From DATAEG01 sp051001975 (GTDB taxonomy: Bacteria > Actinomycetota > Actinomycetes > Mycobacteriales > Jatrophihabitantaceae), in the NCBI GenBank assembly GCA_051001975.1, contig JBPCMU010000083.1, positions 1 through 43,704 on the forward strand: a stretch of DNA of 43,704 nucleotides, read 5' to 3'. This document shows positions 31,317 to 38,383 of this stretch, piece by piece. How positions within the stretch are numbered: position 1 is the first letter of the stretch; every line of letters starts with the position of its first letter. Position numbers and translations under genes: made by a program. A model generated the notes under the pieces. It made no database searches. It was not told the origin of the DNA and saw nothing but the letters and a program-made list of their open reading frames with translations.

Positions 31317-32468
31317 TCAGACCGCGCCGGCGGTCTCCGGCTCGATGTCCTCGACGGAGTGCCGCAACGCCGCGTGCAACGACTCCGGGGTGAGCACCCC
31401 GAGCAGCCGGTCACCGTCGAGCACGGCAACCCAGCCGGCATCCTGCTGCAGCATCACCGAAAAGGCCTGCTTGAGCGACGCGTCCCTCGGCACCCAGGCT
31501 TCCATGCGGCGCGCCTTGTCTGCGACGTTGCCGGCGCCGGTGGCGCTGTGGTTGGCCAGCCAACCGTGCAGCGATTCCGCGTCGTCGACGACGACAGCCC
31601 AGCGGGCGCCGGCGCGTTGCATCGATTCGCGAGCCTGCGCCAACGTGTCGCCGAGGTGCACCGTCGGCGGGACCTCGAGATCCTCGACGGTGATGGGCGT
31701 GACGGCCAGTCGCTTCAGTCCGCGATCGGAACCGACGAAGTCAGCGACGAAGTCGTTCGCGGGTGAGCCGAGCAGAGTGGCCGGGTCGGCGTACTGCTCG
31801 AGATGACCGCCTTGGGAGAGCACCGCGATCCGGTCGCCGACGCGCACCGCCTCTTCGATGTCGTGCGTGACGAACACGATCGTCTTCTGCACCTCGGCCT
31901 GCAGTCGCAGGAACTCTCCCTGGAGCCGGTCGCGGGCGATCGGGTCGATGGCCGAGAATGGCTCGTCCATCAGCAGGACTTTCGGGTCGACAGCCAGCGC
32001 GCGGGCCACGCCGACGCGTTGGCGTTGACCGCCGGAGAGCTGATGCGGGTAACGCTTGGCGAACGTGCCAGGGGCGAGACTGACCAGCTCCAACAGCTCG
32101 TTCACCCGTGCCGTGGTGCGCGTCTTGTCCCAGCCCACGAGGCCGGGCACCGTGGCGATGTTCTGCGCGATGGTGCGGTGTGGGAAGAGCCCGACGTTCT
32201 GGATGACGTAGCCGATGTCCCGACGCAGCTTGACCGGGTCGCCGTGCGTCACGTTGTCGCCGTCGAGCACGATGCTGCCCGAAGTCGGCTCGATCAGCCG
32301 GTTGATCATCTTCATCGTGGTCGTCTTGCCGCACCCCGACGGCCCGACCAGCATGGTGATTTCGCCACGCGGCATCTCCAGCGAGAGGTCGTGTACTGCC
32401 GTTGTTCCGTCGGGATAGCGCTTGGCCAGCGCGTCGAGCTGGATCATCGACTCGGGGGTACCGTTCAT
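31317..32468 (-). CDS. Osmoprotectant ABC transporter ATPase with CBS domains (OpuCA-like)
   Basis: A 383-residue ATPase for glycine betaine/choline/carnitine uptake. Walker A is VGPSGCGKTTTMKM, the Q-loop IGYVIQNVGLFPHRTI, the signature HQLSGGQRQRVGVARAL and Walker B VLLMDEPFSAIDP. The C-terminal ~130 residues form two CBS motifs, the osmotic-strength sensor of the OpuC/OpuA ATPases. The start is fixed by AGGAGGA about 10 nt before ATG 32468. It is divergent from the two permease genes across 113 bp, while the binding protein is at 41525, so the transporter genes are split. Confidence 0.93.
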   Translation of the reverse strand: MNGTPESMIQLDALAKRYPDGTTAVHDLSLEMPRGEITMLVGPSGCGKTTTMKMINRLIEPTSGSIVLDGDNVTHGDPVKLRRDIGYVIQNVGLFPHRTIAQNIATVPGLVGWDKTRTTARVNELLELVSLAPGTFAKRYPHQLSGGQRQRVGVARALAVDPKVLLMDEPFSAIDPIARDRLQGEFLRLQAEVQKTIVFVTHDIEEAVRVGDRIAVLSQGGHLEQYADPATLLGSPANDFVADFVGSDRGLKRLAVTPITVEDLEVPPTVHLGDTLAQARESMQRAGARWAVVVDDAESLHGWLANHSATGAGNVADKARRMEAWVPRDASLKQAFSVMLQQDAGWVAVLDGDRLLGVLTPESLHAALRHSVEDIEPETAGAV

Positions 32469-32569
32469 CCGGTGCCGCTCCTCCTGGCAAGGCCACCGGA
32501 TCCCAGGACGATCCAGCAGTCGCTCAGCTTGTCGGGACGGGCCGGTGGTCCGTCGTCGGGCATCCAACC

Positions 32570-32575
32570 TAGGCT
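32570..32575 (+). promoter_or_regulatory. -10 element, probable leaderless promoter of permease gene
   Basis: TAGGCT followed by 6 nt and the ATG at 32582. It lies in the 113-bp divergent region between the ATPase and permease genes. Confidence 0.5.
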
Positions 32576-32581
32576 AGCGAC

Positions 32582-33334
32582 ATGAGCGACATCGTGCTCG
32601 CACTACCGGCCGGCCAGCAGCTCTTCGACTGGAACTGGGTCCACGAGAACTCCGACACCATCAATACCGCGTTCCAAGAACACATCAGCCTGGTCGTGGA
32701 GGCGGTGGCGATCGGGTTCCTGCTCTCGCTGCCCATAGCGGTACTGCTGCGGCGATTCCGCTGGCTGCAGACCCCGATCCTCGGCTTGGCCGGGATCTTG
32801 TACACCGTCCCTGGCATCGCGGCGCTGTTCCTGCTCGGCCCATACACCGGCTACATCACTCGCGAGACGATCGAGATCGTGCTGATCAGCTACACCCTGC
32901 TGATCCTGATCAGGAACATCATCACCGGCCTTGACCAGGTGAGTCCGGATGTGCGCGAGGCCGCCCGCGGCATGGGTTTGTCGCCGATGCAGATGCTGTT
33001 TCGGGTGGAGCTGCCGCTTGCGCTGCCGAGCATTATCGCGGGATTGCGCATCGCGACAGTGACGACGGTGGGCCTGGCCACGTTCGCCGCGCTGGTGACG
33101 CAGGGTGGGCTCGGCGATCTCATCATCAACCAGGGCATGACCCAGCAGTTCCCGACGGCCGTCATCGCCGGGTCGGTGCTCGCAGTGCTGCTCGCCCTGA
33201 TCGCCGATGCCCTCTTCGTTCTCCTCGGCTGGCTGGCCACTCCGTGGTCGCGCGCGCCGCGGAAGAAAGCGTTGCGCGCGGCGGCTGATGAACCCGCGGC
33301 GGCCGCCGAGGAGCCGGTGGGGGCAGTGTCATGA
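32582..33334 (+). CDS. Osmoprotectant ABC transporter permease 1 (OpuCB-like)
   Basis: A 250-residue inner-membrane permease with six hydrophobic segments. A segment LVVEAVAIGFLLSLPIAVLLR near residue 38 starts the core, and the ATPase-docking loop is DVREAARGMGLSPMQMLFRVELPLALPSI (near 122-150), typical of ProW/OpuCB. A short Ala-rich cytoplasmic tail follows. It overlaps the second permease as ATGA. Its promoter appears leaderless. Confidence 0.92.
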   Translation: MSDIVLALPAGQQLFDWNWVHENSDTINTAFQEHISLVVEAVAIGFLLSLPIAVLLRRFRWLQTPILGLAGILYTVPGIAALFLLGPYTGYITRETIEIVLISYTLLILIRNIITGLDQVSPDVREAARGMGLSPMQMLFRVELPLALPSIIAGLRIATVTTVGLATFAALVTQGGLGDLIINQGMTQQFPTAVIAGSVLAVLLALIADALFVLLGWLATPWSRAPRKKALRAAADEPAAAAEEPVGAVS

Positions 33335-34065
33335 ACCTTGACTACCTGACGACCTCGACGAACTGGTGGGGAATGGACGGCATCCTGCACCGGCTCATCG
33401 AACATTTGAACTTCACGTTCACCAGCATGGTCCTCGCCCTGATCATTGCGTTGCCGATCGCTATTGCCTGTGGGCACAGCGGCAGGTTCGGCTTCCTGGC
33501 GATCAACGTGTCGAACATCGGTCGGGCGGTTCCGTCGATCGCCTTCCTCGGCCTTGCCTCCCAGCTGATCCCGCACGGCTACAGCAGCATCTGGCCGACG
33601 ATCATTGCGTTGGTGCTGCTCGCGTTGCCCCCGATCATCACCAACACCTATGTCGGAATGCGAGAAGCCGACAAGGACTCGGTCGATGCGGCGAAGGGGA
33701 TGGGCCTGTCGCCGATGCAGATCGCGCTGCGCGTCGAGTTCCCGCTCGCTCTGCCGCTGAGCCTTGCCGGCGTCCGTACCGCGATGACCAATGTGATCGC
33801 CACCGCGACCCTTGCGGCGCTGGTCGCGCAGGGCGGCCTCGGCCGGCTGATCGTCGACGGCCAGACCACTTCGGACGATCCGCAATTGCTGGCCGGCGCG
33901 ATCCTGGTCGCGCTCCTGGCGCTCGTCGCCGACCTTCTGTTGGCCGGCCTTACTCAGGCGGCGTCACCGGTGGCGCGGGCGAACAGCAGCGGCGGGGCGC
34001 GCTCGAAGCTGCGCCGCGCGCAACGTCCGGAGCGTGCCCGAGCAGTGCAGCCGGAGCCTGCCTAG
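33331..34065 (+). CDS. Osmoprotectant ABC transporter permease 2 (OpuCD-like)
   Basis: A 244-residue inner-membrane permease paralogous to the preceding gene: the docking loop SVDAAKGMGLSPMQIALRVEFPLALPLSL (near 117-145) aligns closely with it. Six hydrophobic segments are visible, starting with LNFTFTSMVLALIIALPIAIACG. The last ~30 residues are Arg/Ala-rich and cytoplasmic. Together the two permeases form the heterodimeric channel served by the divergent ATPase and the lipoprotein at 41525. It ends 10 bp from the convergent NAD(P)-binding gene. Confidence 0.92.
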   Translation: MNLDYLTTSTNWWGMDGILHRLIEHLNFTFTSMVLALIIALPIAIACGHSGRFGFLAINVSNIGRAVPSIAFLGLASQLIPHGYSSIWPTIIALVLLALPPIITNTYVGMREADKDSVDAAKGMGLSPMQIALRVEFPLALPLSLAGVRTAMTNVIATATLAALVAQGGLGRLIVDGQTTSDDPQLLAGAILVALLALVADLLLAGLTQAASPVARANSSGGARSKLRRAQRPERARAVQPEPA

Positions 34066-34075
34066 TTACGACGGC

Positions 34076-34927
34076 TCAACGGAAGTCGGCGGCGTGGTCG
34101 GCCGCCCACGCCGCAAACGGCAGGGCCGGCCTACCGAGCATCTCGGCCACTTCGTTGGTGCTCGGCTCCGGCGTGCGCACGAACGTCGCCCAGGTGGCGA
34201 CCGCCGATTCGACGAAGTCCACGTCGCCCCACGCGTCCATGAGCAGGCGCCGGCCTTCTTCGACCGGCATGTCTTCGTAGGGCAATTCCCGGCCGATCGC
34301 CGCGCCGATGATTCGAACCTGCTCGGCCTGGGTGATGGCCGTAGGTCCGGTGATCCGGTGCACCGCGCCGACCGCCTTCGCCCGCAGCGCTTGCGCCGCG
34401 ACCGCACCGATATCGCGCTCGTGGATCAGTGTGCGTGCCGCCTCGGCGAACGGCCAGCGCACCTTTCCCTCGGCGCGGATCTGCTCGGCCCACATGAGCG
34501 TGTTGGTAGCGAACCCGCTGGGCCGGACGAACGTGTGCGGTAGGCCGGCTGCCTTGAGGGCGCGTTCGATGTCCCCATGGAACGTGGTCGGGTCGACGAA
34601 TTGTCCGGCATCGTCGACGCCGTTCGCGGATAGGAACACCACATGCACGTGATGGGTGCGGGCAACGTCGAGGAAGATACCGAGCGGGGCGATCGTCAGC
34701 AGTGGCCATACGAGCAAGACGCTGTCGGCGCCCTTCAACGCTACGTCGAGTGCGGCCGCATCAGTGAGGTCGCCCGCCACGACCTCGACATCGTCCGGAA
34801 GCTCAGCGGTGGTCGGGTTGCGAACCAGTGCACGAACCGCGACTCCCTGATCGTGCAAGGCGTCGACCACCGCCCCGCCGACCGTGCCGGTCGCGCCCGT
34901 CACCAGGATCACGTCGTCTGTAGTCAT
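34076..34927 (-). CDS. NmrA-like NAD(P)-binding oxidoreductase
   Basis: A 283-residue cytoplasmic protein with an atypical short-chain dehydrogenase fold. The Rossmann loop is ILVTGATGTVGGAVVDAL (near residues 7-24), followed by VRALVRNP, and the family's FVRPSGFATNTLMWA segment. No catalytic Tyr-x3-Lys is clear, as in NmrA/QOR2-like redox sensors. The ATG at 34927 is chosen because the predicted promoter would start transcription at its first base. A 20-bp perfect palindrome lies between -35 and -10, so it is probably controlled by a MerR-family regulator that is not encoded in this window. Confidence 0.88.
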   Translation of the reverse strand: MTTDDVILVTGATGTVGGAVVDALHDQGVAVRALVRNPTTAELPDDVEVVAGDLTDAAALDVALKGADSVLLVWPLLTIAPLGIFLDVARTHHVHVVFLSANGVDDAGQFVDPTTFHGDIERALKAAGLPHTFVRPSGFATNTLMWAEQIRAEGKVRWPFAEAARTLIHERDIGAVAAQALRAKAVGAVHRITGPTAITQAEQVRIIGAAIGRELPYEDMPVEEGRRLLMDAWGDVDFVESAVATWATFVRTPEPSTNEVAEMLGRPALPFAAWAADHAADFR

Positions 34928-34933
34928 GGCCCG

Positions 34934-34964
34934 AACGTAGAACTTCAAGTCGACTTGAAGTCAA
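34934..34964 (-). promoter_or_regulatory. MerR-type promoter with 20-bp palindromic operator
   Basis: On the minus strand TTGACT (-35, 34959-34964) and TACGTT (-10, 34934-34939) are separated by 19 bp. The perfect palindrome ACTTCAAGTC/GACTTGAAGT (34942-34961) fills that spacer. A 19-bp spacer with a palindrome between the boxes is the hallmark of MerR/SoxR-activated promoters. The predicted start of transcription falls on the ATG at 34927, giving a leaderless mRNA. Confidence 0.75.
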
Positions 34965-35326
34965 CCGACCCGAAGTTCAGCCGCCGCCGCCAGGTGCCGC
35001 CCTCCGGCGAGGCCTGCCTCCGCAACGACCCGCCACACCGCCTTGTCGACGGTGCTGTGTGGCGAGTGCGCGGGCACGGTGAACTGAACGGGATACGCAC
35101 CTGCCGCGATCGAACCGTCCGGCTCGCCCAGCGGGATCTGCGCGATCACCTCGCGTTGCCATCCGTCCGGGCCAGGCCGGTCCAGAACCAGTTGTACTCG
35201 GGCGTCAGTGCTGCCCCGGTGTGACCGGCCGACTGTGATCACGACGGTCACCGGTGTGCCCGGTGCTACCGGACCTGTCGGAGCGGAGATTTCGGCGGAG
35301 CGACCGCGGAACCTTCCGAGTGCCAT
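34961..35326 (-). CDS. Hypothetical protein, arrestin-like beta-sandwich suspected
   Basis: A 121-residue protein of unknown function. Residues ~10-110 are beta-strand-rich (VAPGTPVTVVITVGRSHRG, VQLVLDRPG, YPVQFTVPAHSPHSTVDKAVWRVVAEAGL), resembling the immunoglobulin/arrestin-like domains of Spo0M-type proteins, but I cannot confirm this. There is no signal peptide. TACTGT at 35333-35338 is placed 6 nt before the ATG for leaderless initiation. Its stop codon overlaps the palindrome that controls the downstream NAD(P)-binding gene, so read-through from this gene into that one is possible. Confidence 0.75.
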   Translation of the reverse strand: MALGRFRGRSAEISAPTGPVAPGTPVTVVITVGRSHRGSTDARVQLVLDRPGPDGWQREVIAQIPLGEPDGSIAAGAYPVQFTVPAHSPHSTVDKAVWRVVAEAGLAGGRHLAAAAELRVG

Positions 35327-35332
35327 GCCGCG

Positions 35333-35338
35333 ACAGTA
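35333..35338 (-). promoter_or_regulatory. -10 element, probable leaderless promoter of hypothetical gene
   Basis: TACTGT on the minus strand, 6 nt before the ATG at 35326. It lies within the 21-bp gap after the menE stop. Confidence 0.45.
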
Positions 35339-35347
35339 ATGCCGTGT

Positions 35348-36451
35348 TCAGTGGAGGCAGCTGAGTACTCGCCGGTCCGGCTTTCCCGACGGCAGCAGTG
35401 GCAGTGACTCGATGCGACGGATCTCCTTGGGCACCGCGGCCGCGCCCAGCTCGCCGCGCACCGCAGTACGCAACGTATCGTCCGGGGCGTCGCCAACCAC
35501 CCAGGCGATGACGACTTGCCCCCACTCGTCATCGACGATGCCGGCGACCGCGCAGTCGATCACGCCGGCCTGCTGGGCGAGTACCGCCTCAACCGCGAGG
35601 GGGTGGACGTTCACCCCACCGCTGATGATCATTTCGTCGGCCCGGCCGAGCACGGTGAGCGAGCCGTCGGCCGCGATCTCGCCGAGATCTTCGGTGTGGA
35701 ACGCGCCGTCGACGAACGCCGCGGTTGTGGCATCCGGGTCGCCGCGGTAGCCGCGCGCCACCGTGGCACCGCCGAGCAGGACGGTGCCGGCCTCGTCGAG
35801 ACCCACCGTGACGCCCGGCAGCGGGTGCCCGCCATACACACAACCGCCTGCGGTCTCGGTCATCCCGTACGTCGTGACGATGCGAACATCATTCGAGCGC
35901 GCGGCCAACTGCAGCGCCGGCGGAGTGGCCGCGCCGCCGACCAGCACTGCATCGAACGACTGCAGCGCACTGCGTCCGGCGTCGTGTGCGAGCAGCCGGC
36001 GCAACTGGGTCGGCACGATGGAGACGTAACGACGGTCGCCGTCGAGCCGCCCGCTGGCCTCGACGAATGCCTGCGCTGTGAACGGCCCGGGCGGGAGGGT
36101 GCCGGGCTCGGTGTCAGCCAGGATCGAGCGGGCCACCACCTGCAGCCCGGCAATGTAGTGCAGCGGTAACGCGAGCAACCACTGCGCCGGGCCGCCCAGC
36201 ACCTGCTCGGTGCCGCGCCCCGATGCGGTGAGCGCCGCCAGGGAAAGCTCGACCAGCTTCGGCCGGCCGGTGGACCCGCTCGTCGCGACGAGCACCGCGA
36301 TGCCGCTCGTCACGGCTGCGCTTGGCCGGGCGGCCTCGATCGCACGCGCGTCGTCGGACACCAGCAACGGCGGCCCGCCGTTCAGCGCAGAGCGCAGGGC
36401 CGGCAGCACCAGTTCGTAGCTCGGGGCGACGACGCGCAGCGGTGCGGACAT
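35348..36451 (-). CDS. menE: o-Succinylbenzoate-CoA ligase
   Basis: A 367-residue member of the AMP-binding acyl-CoA synthetase family, activating o-succinylbenzoate with CoA in menaquinone synthesis. Visible motifs: VATSGSTGRPKLVELSL (AMP-binding loop near residue 52), YGMTETAGGCVYGGHPLPG, and the C-terminal DLGEIAADGSLTVLGRADEMIISGG with the final lysine in LPSGKPDRR. It is shorter than Escherichia coli MenE but matches the mycobacterial size. The ATG overlaps the menB stop as TGATG (1 nt), so menB-menE are coupled. Confidence 0.94.
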   Translation of the reverse strand: MSAPLRVVAPSYELVLPALRSALNGGPPLLVSDDARAIEAARPSAAVTSGIAVLVATSGSTGRPKLVELSLAALTASGRGTEQVLGGPAQWLLALPLHYIAGLQVVARSILADTEPGTLPPGPFTAQAFVEASGRLDGDRRYVSIVPTQLRRLLAHDAGRSALQSFDAVLVGGAATPPALQLAARSNDVRIVTTYGMTETAGGCVYGGHPLPGVTVGLDEAGTVLLGGATVARGYRGDPDATTAAFVDGAFHTEDLGEIAADGSLTVLGRADEMIISGGVNVHPLAVEAVLAQQAGVIDCAVAGIVDDEWGQVVIAWVVGDAPDDTLRTAVRGELGAAAVPKEIRRIESLPLLPSGKPDRRVLSCLH

Positions 36452-37359
36452 CAGAAGTGGTATGGGAACGGCGACCAGTCCGGAGGCCGCTTCTGCAGGA
36501 ACGCATCCCGACCTTCGACGGCCTCGTCGGTCATGTACGCCAGCCGGGTCGCCTCGCCGGCGAACACCTGCTGGCCCATCAATCCGTCGTCGGCGAGATT
36601 GAACGCGAACTTCAGCATCCGTACCGCGGTGGGGCTCTTGCCGAGGATGGTGTGGGCCCAGTCGATGCCGGTCGCCTCCAACTCGGCGTGGTCGACCACG
36701 GCGTTGACCGTGTTCATCTCGTAGGCACGTTGCGCGTCGTACTCCCGGCCGAGGAAGAAGATCTCCCGCGCCACCTTCTGCCCTGATTGCCTTGCCAGAT
36801 AAGCCGATCCGTACCCGCCATCGAAGCTGCCGACGTCCGCGTCGGTCTGCTTGAACCGGGCGTGCTCCCGGCTGGCGATCGTCAGGTCGCAGACGACGTG
36901 CAAGGAGTGACCGCCGCCTGCTGCCCAGCCGCCGACCAACGCGATGACCACCTTCGGCATGGTGCGGATCAGCCGCTGCACTTCGAGAATGTGCAACCGG
37001 CCGGACTGCGTGGGGTCGATCGACTCGGCGGTGTCGCCGCCGGCGTATCGGTAGCCGTCCCTGCCGCGGATGCGTTGGTCGCCGCCGGAGCAGAATGCCC
37101 AGCCGCCGTCCTTCGGTGAAGGGCCGTTGCCGGTGAGCAACACGACGCCGACGTCGGGCGTCATCCGTGCGTGATCCAGCGCGCGGTACAGCTCGTCAAC
37201 GGTGGCCGGGCGAAACGCGTTGCGGACCTCCGGGCGGTCGAAGGCGATGCGGGCGACGCCGAGCTCGACGTGCCGGTGATAGGTGATGTCGGCCAGCGCG
37301 AACCCGTCGACCGGTTGCCAGGCCGATGCGTCAAACGTGTCAGATACCGGACTGCTCAT
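36451..37359 (-). CDS. menB: 1,4-dihydroxy-2-naphthoyl-CoA synthase
   Basis: A 302-residue crotonase-family enzyme that closes the ring of o-succinylbenzoyl-CoA. Characteristic pieces: VARIAFDRPEVRNAFRPATVDELYRAL, GGWAFCSGGDQRIRGRDGY with the oxyanion loop, VVCDLTIASREHARFKQTDADVGSFDGGYGSAYLARQSG and the C-terminal FLQKRPPDWSPFPY. It is close to the mycobacterial form and of normal length. TAGGTT at 37366-37371 sits 6 nt before the ATG, suggesting a leaderless transcript. It is divergent from menC with a hairpin element between the two promoters. Confidence 0.96.
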   Translation of the reverse strand: MSSPVSDTFDASAWQPVDGFALADITYHRHVELGVARIAFDRPEVRNAFRPATVDELYRALDHARMTPDVGVVLLTGNGPSPKDGGWAFCSGGDQRIRGRDGYRYAGGDTAESIDPTQSGRLHILEVQRLIRTMPKVVIALVGGWAAGGGHSLHVVCDLTIASREHARFKQTDADVGSFDGGYGSAYLARQSGQKVAREIFFLGREYDAQRAYEMNTVNAVVDHAELEATGIDWAHTILGKSPTAVRMLKFAFNLADDGLMGQQVFAGEATRLAYMTDEAVEGRDAFLQKRPPDWSPFPYHF

Positions 37360-37365
37360 GCCCGC

Positions 37366-37371
37366 AACCTA
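37366..37371 (-). promoter_or_regulatory. -10 element, probable leaderless promoter of menB
   Basis: TAGGTT on the minus strand, 6 nt before the menB ATG at 37359. It supports this start. Confidence 0.5.
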
Positions 37372-37379
37372 TCCCGCAC

Positions 37380-37422
37380 GGTTTTGGCCGTCCGGCCGCC
37401 CATATGACGGTGGGCGGCCAAA
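37380..37422. repeat. Intergenic hairpin element, copy 2 (reverse orientation)
   Basis: GGCCGCCCA (37394-37402) and TGGGCGGCC (37411-37419) form a perfect 9-bp stem with an 8-nt loop; outer TTTTGGCC (37382-37389) can pair with GGCCAAA (37416-37422). Read on the minus strand it aligns well with copy 3 at 39994. It lies between the predicted menB and menC promoters. Confidence 0.7.
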
Positions 37423-37432
37423 TGCGTCGGGC

Positions 37433-37438
37433 TACCGT
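37433..37438 (+). promoter_or_regulatory. -10 element, probable leaderless promoter of menC
   Basis: TACCGT followed by 6 nt and the GTG at 37445. An in-frame GTG at 37439 is directly adjacent to the hexamer and could not be leaderless, so it decides the start. Confidence 0.5.
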
Positions 37439-37444
37439 GTGCGG

Positions 37445-38383
37445 GTGCACAGCGCCGTTGTCTCGATACCGATGCGCACCCGGTTCCGCGGGATCACCGT
37501 GCGCGAGGCGATGCTGATCGAGGGCCCAGCCGGGTGGGGCGAGTTCGCGCCGTTCCTCGAGTACGAGGTCGCCGAGGCGCGGGCCTGGTGGCAGAGCGCG
37601 GTCGAGGCCGCCGAGCTCGGCTTGCCGGCACCGGTGCGTGATCGGATCGCGGTCAACGTGACGATCCCTGCGACCGACCCGATGCATGCGGCGACCCTGG
37701 TGCGTGCGTCCGGGGGATGCCGGACGGCCAAGGTGAAGGTGGCCGAACCCGGGCAGGACGAGGCTGCCGATCTGGCCCGGCTCGAGGCGGTTCGGGATGC
37801 GATTGGAGCCACTGGCCGGATCCGCATCGACGCAAACGCAGGGTGGGATGTCGATACGGCGGTACGGCTGATCCCCTTGTACGAAAGGGCATCTGGTGGT
37901 CTGGAGTACGTGGAGCAGCCGTGTCCGTCGGTCGACGACCTAGCGGCAGTGCGGCGCGCCGTCGATGTGCCCATTGCCGCCGACGAGTCAATCCGGCGCA
38001 GCGACGACCCGATGCGCGTGATCGCCGTGGAGGCCGCTGACGTGATCGTGCTCAAGGTGGCGCCACTGGGCGGGGTTCGGGCGTGCCTGCGGCTGGCCGA
38101 GCAGGTCGGGTTGCCGGTGGTGGTGTCCAGCGCCGTCGACACCGCGGTTGGGATCGCCGCCGGCCTGGCACTTGCCGCGGTGCTGCCCGAGCTGCCCTAC
38201 GCCTGCGGGTTGGCGACCGGGTCCCTGCTCGCTGCCGACGTGGTCGGCAACTCGCAGCGACCCGTGGACGGGGAGCTGAGCGTCGGTGCTGTCGTACCGG
38301 ACTCCGCGCTGCTGGATGAGCTGGCCGCGCCACCCGATCGCGTGGCGTGGTGGCTGCGCCGCGCCGAGCGGTGCGCGTCATGA
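37445..38383 (+). CDS. menC: o-Succinylbenzoate synthase
   Basis: A 312-residue enolase-superfamily dehydratase converting SHCHC to o-succinylbenzoate. The KxK catalytic lysine region is CRTAKVKVAEPGQ, metal-binding acids lie in IRIDANAGWDVDTA, YVEQPCPSVDDLA and PIAADESIR, and the second lysine is in VIVLKVAPLGG. The GTG at 37445 is used because of promoter geometry; longer starts run into the hairpin element. Its stop overlaps the menD ATG as ATGA. Confidence 0.93.
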   Translation: MHSAVVSIPMRTRFRGITVREAMLIEGPAGWGEFAPFLEYEVAEARAWWQSAVEAAELGLPAPVRDRIAVNVTIPATDPMHAATLVRASGGCRTAKVKVAEPGQDEAADLARLEAVRDAIGATGRIRIDANAGWDVDTAVRLIPLYERASGGLEYVEQPCPSVDDLAAVRRAVDVPIAADESIRRSDDPMRVIAVEAADVIVLKVAPLGGVRACLRLAEQVGLPVVVSSAVDTAVGIAAGLALAAVLPELPYACGLATGSLLAADVVGNSQRPVDGELSVGAVVPDSALLDELAAPPDRVAWWLRRAERCAS

